Assembly: GCA_028571685.1 (NCBI GenBank)
Contig: CM053140.1
Location: forward strand, 55,434,201 to 55,498,200
Source of the DNA: Heterohyrax brucei
Taxonomy: Eukaryota; Chordata; Mammalia; Hyracoidea; Procaviidae
Direction: 5' to 3'
Length of the DNA stretch: 64,000 nt
The notes under the pieces are model-generated. The model worked only from the letters and a program-made list of their open reading frames with translations. It was not told the DNA's origin and ran no database searches. The position numbers were made by a program, and so were the translations under genes. Shown in pieces: positions 52,386-62,552 of this stretch (positions within the stretch are counted from its first letter, which is position 1; every line of letters starts with the position of its first letter).

Positions 52386-53394
52386 CCTGCCTTGACAGGT
52401 GTGGCTCCTGGGCCTGTTTGACTCTGCCAGGCTCTGTGATCCCAGTGGGACCAAGAAGGTGCCCATCCTGCACCTTAGAGGGCGCCCATCCTGCCCCTGC
52501 CTACCACTTTTGCTCTTCAACAGCCTTCCTGGGGGAGCCTGAGTAGGGGTGAGGGAGTGCAGGGGTGTAGTCAGCCTTGGGACAAAGGAAGGCTGGCCAG
52601 CAAGAGAAGGAGGGGCTTGAGAGTCAGCAGTCCTTGGTTCCAGTCTCCACTCTGCTCCCTCCACCCTGCCAGGCTGTGTGACGGTAGGTTATTATCTTCC
52701 TTTTCTGACTGTCGGTTTCCTTATTTGTGAAATATCCATCCCTCTTCCTTTATTCTGTTTCCATTTTACAGATGGCGCAGAGAGAGGGAGCAGGGTAGCG
52801 GCGCCCAGCCCCCTGGTACCGAGCCAACGGCTCTTTCTTCCCCACCTGGCTATCCTCCCAGGGGCGAAGCGGTGCCTGGAGAATCAGTGGTGGGCAGCGT
52901 GGGCAGTTGTTGCCAAGGTTCAGATTTCTGACGGCTGCTGGTGTCACAGCCTCCACTACAGGCAGGCCGCAGAGGACTGCAGCCGGTGCCAACTCCCCTG
53001 CCCACATTCATCTCTGGGCTGCCTGGGAGCTGCTCTGATTTCCCTGGACCCCACCTGAGCTGCGCAGACTGCTCGCTAGACGCCAGCACTGCCACAGCAT
53101 TCCCCGGGGCCTTGTACCCTGAACCCTGCTTGCCTCATTCTGTGTGTGCATGTGTGTTGGGCAAGGCAGGGGCAGGGAGGCAGCTGAGTCAGGAGATATG
53201 GAACACAGCTGTGCCGTTGGGGTCCTGCTGGGGCTGAAGAGTGGTGTGTGTCTGTCTGTCCTCCCCGAGCACTGTCCCACTCCCGCCCAAGGCTCTGCCC
53301 AGACTCCAGGACTGAGCAGCTGAGAACCCAAAGCTCTGATGGTCCCTGATCCAGTCAAGAATGCAGATTCAAGTGCCAGCGCTGGGCCATGTTT
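52386..53394. other. Intergenic, unique plus one MIR
   Basis: A + MIR at about 52610-52780 ('cggtttccttatttgtgaaat'). The rest is GC-rich unique sequence without a recognised exon. Confidence 0.55.
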
Positions 53395-53650
53395 CTTGTT
53401 CCAGGCTGAGATGCAATACAGGCCTTACACTGAGCCTTGATCCAGCTTTCTGCTGAGTCCCAGACTGAAACCTGATGTTGGTTCCCTGTGAGCCTAACTC
53501 CAGCTCCAGGCTGAGCCTGGTCTGGCTGCCGGCTGAGTCCTGACCTCGTGACAGTTCTGACTGTGATTCTAGGCTGAACCCTGATCCACGTTTCAGGCTG
53601 AGCCTTTACTATAGACTGAGGCCTAAACTTGGCTCTTAGCTAACCCGTGA
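53395..53650. repeat. Degenerate ~24-bp tandem repeat
   Basis: A recurring 'ggctgag[cta]cctga' core alternates with 'tccagctttc'-like spacers (for example 53403, 53441, 53510, 53540, 53571, 53598, 53618). Spacing varies because of indels. An old minisatellite. Confidence 0.65.
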
Positions 53651-53947
53651 GTAGCCAGAAATTTAGTCATGATCTAGATGCGATTTCTGTTCTGACCTCA
53701 GTCTCCTGCCTGAACCCTGACCCTGGCCACAATGCAATCCCTAATTTTCCGATGATAAACCATCCCTTGACCTCAAACTTAACCCAAATGAGACCCCAGG
53801 ACCCCTTCAAATGACGAGCTCTGTGGGGAACTAGAAGGCCTGTTGGTATTTCATTGGGCAGAATTGTGGAAACCGTATGCACAGAGGCACAGGGAGGTAC
53901 ACTGGAAGTGAAAGTGGCCAGGCATCCCCCTAAAACAGGAGAGCCAC

Positions 53948-54417
53948 TGTCATGGATGGAACTGTGCCCCCCTAAACTATGGGTCAACTTGACTAGGCCA
54001 CGAGTGTGGTTGTCCTCCACTTTACTACTGTAATAGTAAAGAGCAAATGGGTGGGACTGTAACACCCTTACCCAGTGCAAAGGCAGCTTCCCTGGGGTCT
54101 GACCTGTACCACTTTTTGTCTCTCAGAGATAAAAAGGAAAGGGAAGCAAGCACAGAGGGGAGATCTCATGCTACCCAGAAAGCAGTGCTGACAGCACAGC
54201 ACGTGCTGTGGACCCAGGGTCCCAGCACAGAGGAATTTCTTAGTCGGGGGGTGAGGGAAGATCTAGGAGAAGGCCAATAGAGAGAGAGAGCCTTCCCCTG
54301 GAGCTGATGCCCTGAATTTGGGCTTTCAGCCTATTAGACTGTGAGAAAAGAAACTTCTCTGTGTTAAAGCCATCCACTTGTGGTATTCCTATTACAGCAG
54401 CACTAGATGATAGACGG
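53948..54417 (+). mobile_element. MaLR-type solo LTR
   Basis: Opens 'tgtcatggatggaactgtgcccccctaaa', with 'cttctctgtgttaaagccatccacttgtggtattcc' and 'cagcagcactagatga' near the end, as expected for a MaLR LTR in sense. No internal region. Confidence 0.78.
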
Positions 54418-54464
54418 TCATCCAGGACTGGACTCCAAATTGCAAGTGGACTCCAAATTGCAAG

Positions 54465-54600
54465 TTATTGTGGGAGCACTTGGGATTCAGAGCCCACAGC
54501 CGTGGCTCCAATCTCAGCTCCATCATTTGTTGATAACCTTACTTGGGACAAGTCAGCTGGCCTGACTGAGGTGTAGTTTCTGCAGTTTAAAGGGACCTGT
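54465..54600 (+). repeat. MIR fragment
   Basis: 'gggattcagagcccacagcc' and 'gtgtagtttctgcagtttaaaggg', diverged. Confidence 0.5.
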
Positions 54601-55057
54601 CTGCTTCCTCTTGAGTTATGTGGCTCCTTGAAGTGCTGTTTTCAGCCTCACCTTTAGGTCTGTCCGAGCTGTTCTTGTCTTGCCCACCGCAGCAGTCCCG
54701 AAATGAAATGTCCCTTCCTCCAGGAAATCTTTGCGAAGCTCCCTCTTGTGGACACAAGATTGGCCACCCAGCTTCCTCTCCAGTGGAGGCCCGGCCTTTG
54801 GGAGTGTGGTTGGCAGGCTGCTTTCTGTCTCCAGCTGTCACCCTGTTCCAGGCCACCCGCGTCTAGGGACTGATAGATGGCTGCTCAGGGTAGAGGTCTA
54901 AAGAGCCAGCCGTCTCCCCTCAGGACAACTCAGAAAGGCTGTCCGAGCTCCAGAGCTCCCTGTGGGGCCAGCTGAGGATGCCACTGGGCCCGTGTTGGCA
55001 CTCAGCTCCCCACCCCCGTTCCCTGCCTCGCTGCCCCTCTCTCACAGGCATTGATCC

Positions 55058-55262
55058 AAGGATAACCAGTTGTTCTGGAGTTGGTTCTGTCTCGTGGCAA
55101 CCCCACATGTGCAGAGTAGAGCCACCACAGAGGACTTTCAAGGCGGTGACCTTTCAGAAGCAGATTGCCAGGTCTGTCTTCTGAGGTGCCTCTGGATGGA
55201 CTTAAGCCTTTGCGTTTTAGTTAGCAACCAAGCACATTAACAGTTTGGACCACCCCTTTACC
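55058..55262 (-). repeat. AfroSINE, antisense, inverted-pair member
   Basis: 'ggagttggttctgtctcgtggcaacccc', 'gtgcagagtagagccaccacag', 'gcagattgccaggtctgtcttc'. Confidence 0.85.
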
Positions 55263-55286
55263 CTTGATCTAAGGATGCTCCCTAAC

Positions 55287-55468
55287 TGACACCCTGGCAC
55301 AAATGGTAAAACACTCAATTACTAGGCAAAAGTAGTTTGGACCCACACAGAAGTACTGCAGGAAACAGGTCTGGCAATCAGCTTCTTGACAGCCCTGTGG
55401 AGTGGGTCTACTCTGCACACGTGGGGTCACCAGGAGTCAGAATCAATTTGACAGAACTAACAATAACA
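55287..55468 (+). repeat. AfroSINE, long form, inverted-pair member
   Basis: 'tggcacaaatggtaaaacactcaattactaggc', 'ggtctggcaatcagcttcttgac', 'cctgtggagtgggtctactctgc' and 'caggagtcagaatcaatttgac'. Lies 24 bp from an opposite-strand copy. Confidence 0.85.
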
Positions 55469-55469
55469 A

Positions 55470-56549
55470 CATGCTGACCTCCATTCCGTAGTCTGCTCCT
55501 AGAGACCCTAGCCTGTGACATCCTGGTCAAGCTCAAAGTCACTCCCACGGCACTTGGTCATCTCCTGTGTAATACTCACAATAACTTAGGGTATTTCCTT
55601 GTTTCTTGTCTGCTTCCACCAGACTTGTCATGCTAGGGGATATGTGTTGACACACAGCATTAGCGTCTGACAGTGCAGGCAGAGTCTGCTGGGAGAAAAC
55701 CAGCGTCCACAGTCCCCAAAGGCTCACCATCCCCAGTGTGAAGCCTACATGCACCACTGGCCAGTGTTCCAGCAGAAAGGGGCCTGGAGCAGCCAGCAGG
55801 ACAGACCTGCCACCGTCACCAGGATAAAGGACCTTGCCCCATTCCGCTAGCCTGAAGGGAGGGAGCAAACAGGCAGCTGCTCTCAGCAGGAGGCCCAGGA
55901 TGCACATCATCAGGATGCCCAGGCGTGCACAACACAGGGGAGTGTGTGTGCCAGGCACAGGTCTGCACGCCCAGGACTCTGCAAGAGCTCGGAGCATCTC
56001 AGTGCAGTGAAAGCCCTGATATCCACCACAGCAGACCTGCACTGTCCCTGCACTGACTGGCCCCATCCAGCTGAGCCAGCCCTCTGCTAAGCTACCAAAG
56101 GTGGGAAGAGGACCAGCCTCCAGGCCCTACAGATGGTTCTCTGTCATCCAGAGCATCCGCTTCATAAGGACAGGGCTCAGTCTGTCTTGCTTCTCTGCTC
56201 AATAAATATTACGTGTGCTTTGGGTGGCAACCAGTTCAGAGGCAAGGGATGGAAAAGCATCCTATGAGACAGAGGATAACTTGGGAGACATGCTTCTTCT
56301 AAAAGGTATTCCTTAAGAAAGGCAAGGGAAAAAGGAGTCTATTAATAGACTCGGTTAATAAACATCAGCCAAGGTAAATGTTAACAGGAAGCGCCTCAGC
56401 AAACATTGGAGGTCTCTCTGGCAGGGTTCGGGAGGCTGGCTCTCAGCTAGACAAGGTAGCCCCCCCTCGTTTGCTCAGAGCACATTCTCAATCCGTGGGG
56501 ACCCTCCTCCCTAAATTGCAACTCAACTTGTTCCAGCTGCTCCTAAAAA
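55470..56549. other. Intergenic, unique-looking
   Basis: Contains a 175-codon minus-strand frame (55539-56066) without a recognisable domain, plus ordinary sequence including an 'aataaatatt' at about 56200. No gene call is justified. Confidence 0.5.
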
Positions 56550-56762
56550 ATTATAAAACCAAACCAGTTACCACAGAGTTGATTCTGACTCATATCAACC
56601 CCATATGATACACAGCAGAACTGTACTCCATAGAACTTTCAGTGGCTGATTTTTCAGAAGTAAATCACCAAGCCTTTTTCCCGGGCACCTCTGTGTGGAC
56701 TTGAACTGCTACCTTTTTGGTTAGTGGTGAAGTGGATGACCACTTGCACCACCCAGGGGACT
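56550..56762 (-). repeat. AfroSINE, long form, antisense
   Basis: 'cagagttgattctgactcatatcaaccccatatg', 'gcagaactgtactccatagaactttcagtggctg', 'gaagtaaatcaccaagcc' and 'cacttgcaccacccagggg'. Confidence 0.9.
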
Positions 56763-56944
56763 TCTCTCTGGCCTCCTGGGGTTGCATAAACCTGCCAAGG
56801 TCATCAGGGTCTCCCCCTTGGCTGTTGCCTTTGTCTAGAACCCCCTTCTCCTCACTTCATTCAGGTCTCTGTACAAATGTCATCGTCTAGAGAGGACTTT
56901 CTGACCCCCGCTGCTACCCGTTGCCACCCGTTGTTTTCTCCCAT

Positions 56945-56997
56945 CGTAAGGTCATCATGAGTTGGAGCCAACTCAGTGACAACTAGCAACAGCAGCT
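56945..56997 (+). repeat. RTE 3'-tail fragment
   Basis: 'cgtaaggtcatcatgagttggagccaactcagtgacaactag'. Confidence 0.75.
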
Positions 56998-57004
56998 CTA
57001 TTTG

Positions 57005-57475
57005 TAAAAGAAAGCATGTCACTTTGATGGCTCGGGTAAGCGTGACCCAATCGCCTTTCCATTTGTTTCACATCCATGTGAAAGCTGGACAATAAAAACA
57101 AAGACAGAAGAAGAACTGATGCATTCAGTCTGTGATGACAGAAAACACTGACCATGCCTCAGACTGCTAGAAGAATGAACCAATAAATCTTACAAAAATT
57201 ATAACCGGAATGTTCCTTAGAAACAAGCGCGGTAAAACTTTGTTTTGCGTAATTGGGATAGATCATCAAGACAGACCAGTTACTCGAACAGGACCTTACG
57301 TTGGTAGAGGGCAAGTAATAATGAGGGAAGCCCTTAACAATTGGGTTAACCCAATAGTCACGACAGACTCAAACAGGCCAGTGAGATCATGAAGATGACA
57401 CAGAACCAGGCAATGTGCTGTCCTGTTATACACAAGAGTGCCGCATGCCACACTCAACTCCACAGCAACAGCAGC
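57005..57475 (+). mobile_element. RTE (BovB-like) 3' part, sense
   Basis: 'gggtaagcgtgacccaatcgcc', 'catccatgtgaaagctggacaat', 'gaatgttccttagaaacaagcgcgg' and 'caatgtgctgtcctgttatac' to 'ctccacagcaacagcagcc'. More diverged than the 43.6-kb copy, possibly another subfamily. Confidence 0.78.
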
Positions 57476-57599
57476 CTATTGTAATTTCTTTAAAAGATTT
57501 ATCACAACCTGAAATTGTATATAGATAATATATATGCATTCTTCTAATCTGTAGATTTTCCTTTATTCAACTCCAGTGCGTGAGAGCTTTATTCACCAA

Positions 57600-58140
57600 G
57601 GCATAAAAAAGTTTCAACTGTTAAAAACACAAAGGCAGCCTCAACTAGCCTGAGTCCAGCACAACTAGGTAGTGCCTCATTACTACCTGACAGGTAGATA
57701 GGATCAGAATACAGGGTCCCAGATAGAGTGGGAGAAAAATGTAGGACAAACTTGTAACTCACATTAAAAGACCAGACTTAGTTGTCTGACAGAGATTGGA
57801 GATCCCAAGGGTATGACTTCTGAAGTCACTCCTCTGAGATTCACCCTTCAGCCAAAGTTTAGTTCCCATAGAACAAAGTGAGACTCAATGGGCACACCAG
57901 CCTGGGGGCAAAGAGTAGAAGGCAGGAGGAGACAGGAAAGTTGGTAAAGGGAAATGGAAGGTTGAGAAGGGGAGAGTGTTGACATGCCAAGGGATTGGCA
58001 ACCAATGTCACAAAACAATACATGTACTATTTAATGAGAAACTAATTTGCCCCATAAACCTTCATTTAAAGTATGCCCCCCTCCCAAAAGATTCCCCAAG
58101 AGCTTGGAGAATACTAGACTATGGGACTAAAAAAATAAAG
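57600..58140 (+). repeat. Afrotherian L1 3' UTR, sense
   Basis: 'cctgacaggtagataggatcagaatac', 'gatagagtgggagaaaaatgtagg', 'gagactcaatgggcacaccagcc', 'aacaatacatgtactatttaatgag' and 'ttcatttaaagtatg', ending in an A-rich tract. Confidence 0.65.
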
Positions 58141-58571
58141 AGACAAAGCACTGATATATATTTTAAATTAAATTATATATTGCAATTTAATTTTAAGACT
58201 TTGAGAGTTCTTTATATTTTCGGGTTGCTCAGACATCATTTTGGGTAAACCAGAGGGGTGGGGATCTGCATATAAGTGTTCAAATTCAGTGAAAGAATTG
58301 GTCTACAAATTAAAATCAAAAGAATCCGTTAGAATTATGTGCTCTCTTGTGCCCTCAGTTTGACAAAAGAGAAATGGTTGTGGTCTCTGTATCTGCAGGT
58401 GGGTTTTGAACTACATTTACCAGTGACTCATGCTGTCGTGCCTTGTCTTATTCTTTCTAATATTCCTTTAAACTCTTTTCTTTTTTTTATGGACCATAAT
58501 TATTAGAATTCTTTTTTCGTCAAGATGAAAGCGAATCTGTGTGCTTCTCCCCCTTCGCTTTTTTAGTTGTC
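58141..58571. other. AT-rich intergenic spacer
   Basis: No repeat family or gene recognised in this stretch. Confidence 0.45.
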
Positions 58572-58935
58572 AGGCTCATTGTCATTGTTAGTTGCTGTCG
58601 TGTTGGTTCCGACTCGTGGTGACCCTGTGTGAAACAGAATGAAACATTGGTCTTGGACCATCGTCACGACCTTCGATGTGACTAAGCCCCTTGTTACAGC
58701 TGTTGTGTCCACCCACCCAGGTGAGGGATCCCTCACTTGTACTGACCCTGCAGGTCACCAAACACGATGTCCTTTTGTGGTGATGACTCTTTCCTGATGA
58801 TGTGACCAAAGTAAGCAAGACAAAGTGTCACTGTCGTCACTTCTAACGAGCATTCTGCTTGTGTTCCTTCTGACTGATTTGTTCATTCTTCTGGCAGTCT
58901 CTGATATTTTCAATATTCTTGGCCCACATCACAGT
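58572..58935 (-). mobile_element. RTE 3' end, antisense
   Basis: 'gttgctgtcgtgttggttccgactcgtggtgacc', 'cagaatgaaacattggtcttgg', 'ccaaacacgatgtccttttg' and 'cttctggcagtctctgatat'. Joined directly to an RTE 5' region in the other orientation. Confidence 0.88.
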
Positions 58936-59592
58936 TCAGATTGAAAACAAAAAAGAAGGATCAGTATTTGGAAGATACGATCTTGGTAAAATAAACGACG
59001 CCAGGGATTGCATGGTAGAATTCTGAAAGACCAAGGATTTATTCATTGGAAACAATTTTTTTAACTACACAAATGACAGCTATACACATGGACCTTGCCA
59101 GATGGATCACACAGGAATCACACAAATTAACATCTATGGAAAAAGGCAATGAGGAAGTTCAATATCAGTCAAGTCAAAGCCAGGGCCCAATTATGAAAGA
59201 GGTCATCAATTGCTCCTGTGGAAATTCAAACTGAAGCTGAAGAAAATTAAAGCAAGTCCATGTGAGCCTATGAAAAATCCTGAATATAACCCATCTGAAT
59301 TTAGAAACCATCTCAAGAACAATTTGATGTACTGAACACTAATGACCAAAGACCAGATGTGGTATTGGATGACATCAAAGACATTGTAGATGACGAAAAT
59401 GAAAGGTCGTTGACAAGATAGGAGAGAAGGAAAATACCACAGTGGGTGTCAGAAGTGACTCTGAAACTTGCTGTTAAGTACAGAGTAGCTAATGTGGACC
59501 ACAGAAATGATGCAGTAAAAGGGCTGAACAGAAGATTCCAAAGACTGGGTCAAGAAGACAAGGTAAAGTTTATAATGAAATGTGCAAAGTAA
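58936..59592 (+). mobile_element. RTE 5'/endonuclease-linker region, sense
   Basis: 'caggaatcacacaaattaacatc', 'caattgctcctgtggaaattcaaactgaagctg', 'gaacactaatgaccaaagaccagatg' and 'gggctgaacagaagattcc'. These are RTE blocks upstream of the RT that are absent from the 43.6-kb copy. Truncated at 'atgtgcaaag'. Confidence 0.75.
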
Positions 59593-59635
59593 AATATACA
59601 CAACATAAAATTTTCCATTCTAATCATTTTTAGGA
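59593..59635 (-). repeat. L1 3' UTR, antisense, outer fragment
   Basis: 'taaaatatacacaacataaaattttccattctaatc'; resumes near 60092. Confidence 0.7.
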
Positions 59636-60091
59636 GCTCAGGTAATCCCCCACTCTAACAACTCTATCATAAGTTCCATTGTAAGTTGATTCTGGTGTAA
59701 CTCAAATGTATCATTTTTCTAAGTTTTCATTGTTATTGCCTTTTATTATCAGTGTCTTTATAAACTGATCTTTCTGTATCTGAGGGTTGGGAACGTTGCA
59801 TACAACCTTACAGGTATATTTTAATGTACATAAAAAATACACATGTCCACAGAAAAATGGATGATGGTGTTTTGTCAGTTGCAATGGTAACTCTACCTGT
59901 GGAAGGTTCTGGATCATCTGTATTATCTCTGGGAATGGAGATGGCATCTCTAGTCAGAAATTAGTGAGAGTTGTCTGTGTGGTCCTTTTATGCACTGTGA
60001 CCTCCTGTGTAGTACATATTAACAAACAAAAAACCAAAACAAACAGAGGATCATAAGTGCTGCCGTAACTTGAATATGTGGTAAACGGAGA
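59636..60091 (-). repeat. Unnamed repeat family C, most complete copy
   Basis: A ~456-bp insert in an L1. 'gtaagttgattctggtgtaactc' and 'taagttttcattgttattgcc' are shared with 50.3 kb. 'gtgtagtacatattaac' and 'gccgtaacttgaatatgtgg' are shared with 52.1 kb. No coding capacity. Orientation is arbitrary. Confidence 0.55.
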
Positions 60092-60950
60092 CTAATTGCA
60101 CAATCTTGTGGCTTAATTATACTCACAATGTCATGCAGCCGTCACCACTGCTTGTTTCCGTATCTTTTTCATCACCTCAGAAACTCTGGTGGCATAGTGG
60201 TTAAGTGCTATCGCTGCTAACCAAAAAGTCAGCAGTTCAAATGGACCAGGTGTTCCTTGGGAACTCTATGGGGCAGTTTTGCTCTGTCCCGCAGGGCTGC
60301 TATGAGTCGGGATCAATTTGACAGCAGCAGGATTTTTCATCACCTCAGACAGAAACTCTTACATCCATTAAGCAATAACTCCCTGTTCACCCTTCCCTCC
60401 AGCCCAGTGTAACCACTGATCTACTTTCCATTTCTATGAGTTTGCCTGTTCTAAACATTTCACAGAAATGGGATCATTTCATATTTGTGCTTTTAGACTT
60501 GGCTTTTTCACATGAGTAATGTTTTCCAGGCTCATTCAAGTCACAGCATGTATCAGAACTTTATTTCTTAATATTCCATTGTATGGATACACCACATTTT
60601 GTTTATCCACTCTTCTTTTGATGGACACTTGGATTGTTTCCCCCTTTTTACTATTATGAATACTGGTATGCAAATATCTGTTTTGGTCCTTGCTTTCAAA
60701 GCTTTGGGATTTACATCTAGGACAGGAATTGCTGAGTCATATGATAATTTCTGTGTAACTTTTTGAAGGACTGCCAAACTCTTTTCATCAGCAATGGATA
60801 AAGGTGTCAGTTTCTCCACCTCCTTGCCGATGCTTGTTATTTTTCCTTTTCTAATAATAATAAAGATAACAATAGCCATCCTAATGAGTATAACATGGTA
60901 TCTCACTACAGATATGTATATATTTTAATTTTATTAATTTTTGTCTGGTT
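60092..60950 (-). repeat. L1, antisense, main part
   Basis: 'ctcacaatgtcatgcagccgtcacc', 'cttaatattccattgtatggataccacca'-type block, 'ggatttacatctaggacaggaattgctgagtcatatg', 'actgccaaactcttttcatcagc' and 'aatagccatcctaatgag'. An AfroSINE interrupts it at 60182-60332. Confidence 0.8.
60182..60332 (+). repeat. AfroSINE with perfect 17-bp target duplication
   Basis: 'aactctggtggcatagtgg', 'ctaaccaaaaagtcagcagttc', 'tccttgggaactctatggggcag' and 'gggctgctatgagtcgg'. TTTTTCATCACCTCAGA flanks it at 60165-60181 and 60333-60349, perfect match. One of the youngest-looking insertions here. Confidence 0.97.
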
Positions 60951-60965
60951 CTCCCTCTAGGTTGA

Positions 60966-61431
60966 TGTCATGGATTGAATTGTGTTCCCCCCCAAATATG
61001 TGTGTTGATTTGACTTGGCTTTGAGTCCCCGTGTGGTGCCCTTCCTCCCACGTGTTGTGAATGCTTCCTCTGTGATGAGTGATGATGGAGAACCAGCAGC
61101 AACTGTGTTGGTGAGGCAGGACTCCAGCTACAGTAAGCTTGTGGGGTATAAGGGAGAGAAGTGAGCAGAGGAAGCTGGGAAACACACTGTCAAGAGAGCA
61201 GCACCGAGAGCAGAGCACATCCTTATCGGACCCGAGGTTCCTGTGCTGAGATGCTGTCCTTGGACTTGGACTCAGACTCAGCCTACTGGACTGTGATAAA
61301 TTCTCTTGCTGAATGGATTTGTAACTTATGAATGGATTTGTGCCTTACCAGACTGTGACAACAGACATTTCTCTTCATGAAAACTTCCACTCGTGGCATT
61401 TTTGTTAGAGCAGTACCAGATGACTGGGACA
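60966..61431 (+). mobile_element. MaLR-type solo LTR with 5-bp target duplication
   Basis: Begins TGTCATGGATTGAATTGTG and ends 'agcagtaccagatgactgggaca'. GTTGA flanks it at 60961-60965 and 61432-61436, perfect. No internal genes. Confidence 0.88.
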
Positions 61432-61559
61432 GTTGAATATGGGGAGTTTTTCTGTCTTGTTTTACTGTCGTTTTTCCAGTCCCTAAAACAGTGCCTGGCA
61501 CGTAAGTTGGCATTCAGTAAAACTGTGCCAAATAAGTAATCGAGGGCTGAAATGGACCG

Positions 61560-62025
61560 AGTCCCTTCCTCAACAAGTTCCCCCTCTGGTGTGAAATGCA
61601 CACAGGTTTTAAGTGGTCAGTAACGTGATGGAGGCATGCAGGACACTCTGGAAACCTGAGGAAAGGCATACAACCCTTTTTGGGACTGGGGACATGATTG
61701 AGGGAAGGCTTTCTGGAGGAGGCTACAACTAAACTAAGACCTGAGGAAAACCAAACCCACTGCCATGGAGTCAATTGCAACTCAGAATGGGTGGGAATTC
61801 TCAAAGTAAAGAGGGAGTGGAAGAGAGTTTCAGGGAGAGAAATGTACAGATGCAAAGACCTAAAGGCATGACAGAGGCTGGAAGGTCGATAGAAGATAGA
61901 GATTTCATGTAGCTCGATCAGGGTCAGGTGGAGGGAAGGGATGTGGAAGGGTCTGGATGAGTGGGCTGGACAGGGTTTGGCTCATGAAGGATCAGGAGTG
62001 GGCAGGAAGCTAGGAGTGAAGTCAC
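61560..62025. repeat. L2-like LINE, split by a SINE fragment
   Basis: 'gacatgattgagggaaggctttctgg', 'tacagatgcaaagacctaaaggcatgac' and 'ggctcatgaaggatcagg' occur in L2 3'-region order. Confidence 0.5.
61748..61792 (-). repeat. AfroSINE 3'-tail fragment, antisense
   Basis: 'aaaccaaacccactgccatggagtcaattgcaactcagaatgg', inserted in the L2-like stretch. Confidence 0.8.
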
Positions 62026-62027
62026 AT

Positions 62028-62213
62028 ACCCACTGCCATCAAGTGGATTCTGACCTTGTAGGACAGATTAGAACTACCTGAGGGCTTCTGGGCTCTAATC
62101 TTTATGGGTGCAGACTGCCCACATCTTTCTCCTGTGGAGTGGGCTTGTGGGTTCTAACTGTTGATCTTTTCATTTACCACCCAAACACTTTAACCACTGC
62201 ATCACCAGGGGCC
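62028..62213 (-). repeat. AfroSINE, long form, antisense
   Basis: 'cccactgccatcaagtggattctgaccttgtagg', 'ctttctcctgtggagtgggcttgtggg' and 'cactttaaccactgcatcaccagggg'. Confidence 0.9.
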
Positions 62214-62249
62214 CTAGGGCAGTGACGTGAGCAGATCATATTTCTGCAG

Positions 62250-62295
62250 TCTGGTATAGGGTTGCTATGACTTGAAATCAACTCAATGGCAGTGG

Positions 62296-62297
<2 letters not shown>
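62250..62297 (+). repeat. AfroSINE 3'-tail fragment
   Basis: 'gtatagggttgctatgacttg', 'aaatcaactcaatggcagtggg', running straight into the TG array. Confidence 0.82.

Positions 62298-62361
<64 letters not shown>
62298..62361 (+). repeat. (TG)n microsatellite, about 31 units
   Basis: Uninterrupted TG dinucleotides grown from the 3' end of an AfroSINE. Likely length-polymorphic. Confidence 0.98.
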
Positions 62362-62364
<3 letters not shown>

Positions 62365-62365
62365 A

Positions 62366-62552
62366 AAGGTGCCCTGGTAGTACAGTGGTTAAAATGATCA
62401 ATTGCTAACCAAAAGTTTGGCAGTTCAAAACCACCAGTGGCTCTGCAGGAGAAAGACATGGCAGTCTGCTTTCCTGGAGATTGAGAAGCTTGGAAATCCT
62501 ATAGACGTTGCTATCAGCTGGAATCAACTCAGTGGCTGTGGGGATGGGTTTT
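62366..62552 (+). repeat. AfroSINE, long form
   Basis: 'ggtgccctggtagtacagtgg', 'attgctaaccaaaagtttggcag', 'gctctgcaggagaaagacatggcagtctgc' and 'gctggaatcaactcagtgg'. Confidence 0.92.

Noticed and set aside
55539-56066. 175-codon minus-strand ORF with hydrophobic stretches
   Set aside because: No recognisable domain, no splice context, no partner exon; length is attainable by chance in GC-rich DNA. A protein search against mammals would settle it.
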